Below, piece after piece: positions 5,850 through 7,165 of a DNA stretch of 7,165 nucleotides. Each line of letters begins with the position of its first letter. Position 1 is the first letter of the stretch. The DNA comes from Chloroflexota bacterium (GTDB lineage: Bacteria > Chloroflexota > Limnocylindria > Limnocylindrales > CSP1-4): assembly GCA_021812735.1 (NCBI GenBank), contig JAKAMV010000528.1:1-7165 (forward strand), written 5' to 3'. Under the pieces are notes generated by a model. It did no database searches. It was not told where the DNA came from and saw nothing but the letters and a program-made list of their open reading frames with translations. The position numbers were made by a program, and so were the translations under genes.

Positions 5850-6863
5850 ATCGACCACGTCACGCTGCTCCTGGCCGCCGTCGTCGTCCTGGCGGTGGCG
5901 TTCGACTTCAGCAACGGCTTCCACGACACCGCGAACGCCATCGCCACGTCGGTGGCGACGAGGGCCCTCCGCCCGCAGCACGCGCTGCTCATGGCCGCCG
6001 CGTTCAACTTCATCGGCGCCTTCGCCGGGACGGCCGTGGCCAAGACCATCGGCGCGGGGCTCGTGGACGAGAAGACGACGTCGCAGGTGATCGTGGCGTC
6101 GGCGCTGCTCGGCGCGATCGCCTGGAACCTCATCACGTGGTGGTCGGGCCTGCCCAGCTCGTCCAGCCACGCGCTCATCGGCGGACTGCTGGGCGCGACC
6201 ATCGTGGCGGTCGGCAGCGGCTCGGTGAAGTGGTCGGGCGTCTGGGACAAGGTGGTCGTGCCGCTGATCAGCTCGCCGCTGATCGGGTTCGCCGGCGCCT
6301 TCGTGCTGATGCTCGGCCTGACCTGGCTGTTCCGCAACACCGCGCGCAAGCCGCTCGGCCGGGCGTTCAAGCGCCTGCAGGTCCTGTCGGCGGGCTACAT
6401 GGCGTTCGCGCACGGCAGCAACGACGCGCAAAAGACCATGGGCATCGTGACCCTGGCCCTGTTCTCCGCGGGCGTGATCCCCACCACGGACGTCCCGGTC
6501 TGGGTGATCGCGATGGCCGCCACCGCGATGTCGCTGGGCACCGCCATCGGCGGCTGGCGGATCATGCACACCATGGGCCATCGCGTGGTGGAGCTCGAGC
6601 CCATCCACGGGTTCGCGGCCGAGACCACCGCCGCCACGGTCATCATGGGCGCCGCCCACCTGGGCATGCCGGTCTCGACGACGCACGTCATCGCCAGCGC
6701 GATCATGGGCGTGGGCGCGAGCAAGGGCACCCGAGGGGTCCGCTGGGGCGTCGCCCGCCAGATCCTGATCGCCTGGGTCCTCACGCTGCCGGCTGCTGGC
6801 GCCATCGGCGCCGTGGCCTGGGTGGTGCTCGAGTCACTCACCAAGACAGTCGGGCTGTCGTGA
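5850..6863 (+). CDS. pit: PiT-family inorganic phosphate permease
   Basis: This is a low-affinity inorganic phosphate transporter of the PiT family, an inner-membrane protein taking up phosphate (often as a metal-phosphate complex) with protons or another cation. From ATC 5850 it has 337 residues, the usual bacterial size. Both inverted-repeat signatures are present: AFDFSNGFHDTANAIATSV (17-35) with GLPSSSSHALIGG (100-112), and AHGSNDAQKTMGI (187-199) with GMPVSTTHVIASAIMG (272-287). About ten hydrophobic segments can be picked out, with a short basic loop (about 162-176) in the middle. No ATG, GTG or TTG in frame lies upstream. GTG 5895 would delete the first membrane helix (VTLLLAAVVVLAVAF), so ATC preceded by GAGGTG is the better start, or the ATC is a sequence error for ATG. 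The PiT family also includes sulfate permeases, but the downstream DUF47 gene and upstream PHO-box-like repeats favour phosphate. Confidence 0.93.
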   Translation: MDHVTLLLAAVVVLAVAFDFSNGFHDTANAIATSVATRALRPQHALLMAAAFNFIGAFAGTAVAKTIGAGLVDEKTTSQVIVASALLGAIAWNLITWWSGLPSSSSHALIGGLLGATIVAVGSGSVKWSGVWDKVVVPLISSPLIGFAGAFVLMLGLTWLFRNTARKPLGRAFKRLQVLSAGYMAFAHGSNDAQKTMGIVTLALFSAGVIPTTDVPVWVIAMAATAMSLGTAIGGWRIMHTMGHRVVELEPIHGFAAETTAATVIMGAAHLGMPVSTTHVIASAIMGVGASKGTRGVRWGVARQILIAWVLTLPAAGAIGAVAWVVLESLTKTVGLS

Positions 6864-6954
6864 CCCGCCGCAGCGCACCGGCCCGCGGCCACGCTCCCCA
6901 GCGCACCCCGCCCCGCTCCCCCGCCGTCCGCCAGCCCGCCACCGGAGGCACGCC
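6864..6954. other. pit to DUF47 spacer
   Basis: This 91-bp gap is strongly C-rich on the plus strand, with few A or T. It contains two direct copies of CAGCGCACC (6871-6879 and 6899-6907) and a weak inverted pair GCCGC (6867-6871) / GCGGC (6885-6889). No terminator with a T run and no promoter hexamers are seen, so read-through from pit into the next gene is the simplest reading. Confidence 0.5.
6944..6948 (+). promoter_or_regulatory. Shine-Dalgarno site of the DUF47 gene
   Basis: GGAGG lies 6 nt before ATG 6955 and fixes the start of the PhoU-like gene. Confidence 0.75.
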
Positions 6955-7165
6955 ATGGTCCGCCTGATCCCCCGCGACGAGAAGTTCTTCGGCCTGTTCG
7001 TCGAGGACGGCGACCTCATCCTCGAGGCGGCGCGCAAGCTCGAGGACCTCGTGGCGAGCTATGACCGGCTGGAGGAACGCATCGCCGAGATCCACGCGAT
7101 CGAGAAGAAGGGCGACGCCATCGACGGCGAGGTGATCCTGCGTCTCGAGCGCTCGTTCACCACGC
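6955..7165 (+). CDS. PhoU-like DUF47 family protein (N-terminal part, cut by window edge)
   Basis: Seventy codons are visible before the window ends. The opening MVRLIPRDEKFFGLFVEDGD followed by LILEAARKLEDLV and the helix HAIEKKGDAIDGEVILRLERSFTT is characteristic of DUF47 (PhoU-divergent) proteins, in which E-x-x-GD-x-I...T(F)-x-T is the first metal-cluster helix region. These all-helical cytoplasmic proteins are usually encoded beside pit genes and are thought to control or assist Pit transporters, as PhoU does for Pst. The more common order is DUF47 before pit; here it follows, 91 bp downstream. The ATG has a good GGAGG site 6 nt upstream. The gene is cut by the window, not visibly broken. 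Confidence 0.85.
   Translation, partial: MVRLIPRDEKFFGLFVEDGDLILEAARKLEDLVASYDRLEERIAEIHAIEKKGDAIDGEVILRLERSFTT

Noticed and set aside
4502..6370. A 622-codon minus-strand open frame spanning the proS/pit divergent region
   Set aside because: It runs antisense to pit and out of frame with proS, crosses the promoter region and has no recognisable domains.
6867..6889. Possible terminator hairpin after pit
   Set aside because: The stem is only five base pairs with a 13-nt loop, and no T run follows.
5801..6967. A 388-codon plus-strand frame with an ATG near the pit promoter
   Set aside because: It is the wrong frame of pit: Arg/His/Gly-rich, no membrane helices, while the overlapping frame carries both PiT signatures. 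Its ATG overlaps the candidate -10 element.

Overview
This is a strongly GC-rich bacterial window with dense coding, short gaps, GTG starts and four-base stop/start overlaps. That suits a high-GC soil or sediment bacterium. From memory, the prolyl-tRNA synthetase wording (a TLRDDPADAE-like N-terminus, AMTHEEVVADL, DVGMMGG) resembles Chloroflexota or actinobacterial enzymes, and I lean to a GC-rich Chloroflexota lineage. This placement is not proven.

Layout. Two gene sets diverge from a 185-bp intergenic region (5665-5849). On the minus strand run six closely spaced genes: prolyl-tRNA synthetase (proS), a J-domain protein with an unrecognised C-terminal region, a soluble PAS-containing PhoR/SenX3-type histidine kinase, an endonuclease/exonuclease/phosphatase (EEP) family hydrolase, a glycerophosphodiester phosphodiesterase, and the start of an aldose-1-epimerase-like protein cut by the window edge. 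Gaps are 37, 41 and 25 nt, then two 4-nt overlaps. On the plus strand lie a PiT-family phosphate permease and, 91 bp further on, the start of a PhoU-like DUF47 protein cut by the right edge.

How it may fit together. The theme is phosphate: uptake (Pit plus its DUF47 partner), a kinase of the class that senses phosphate limitation, and two phosphodiester-hydrolysing enzymes that could release phosphate or glycerol phosphate from lipid-derived substrates. The intergenic region holds an AT-rich pair of 11-bp direct repeats (GTTGACCAATC, then GTTAACATCGG) that looks like a PHO box upstream of pit. A weaker copy with the same GTTGACC heptamer lies just before the kinase gene. No response regulator is present in the window.

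Most notable points: the PHO-box-like repeats; a pit gene whose best start is a non-standard ATC codon behind a good Shine-Dalgarno sequence; a kinase with no membrane segment; an apparently leaderless proS; and the uncharacterised J-domain protein between proS and the kinase. I found no RNA genes, CRISPR arrays, insertion sequences or convincing terminators.
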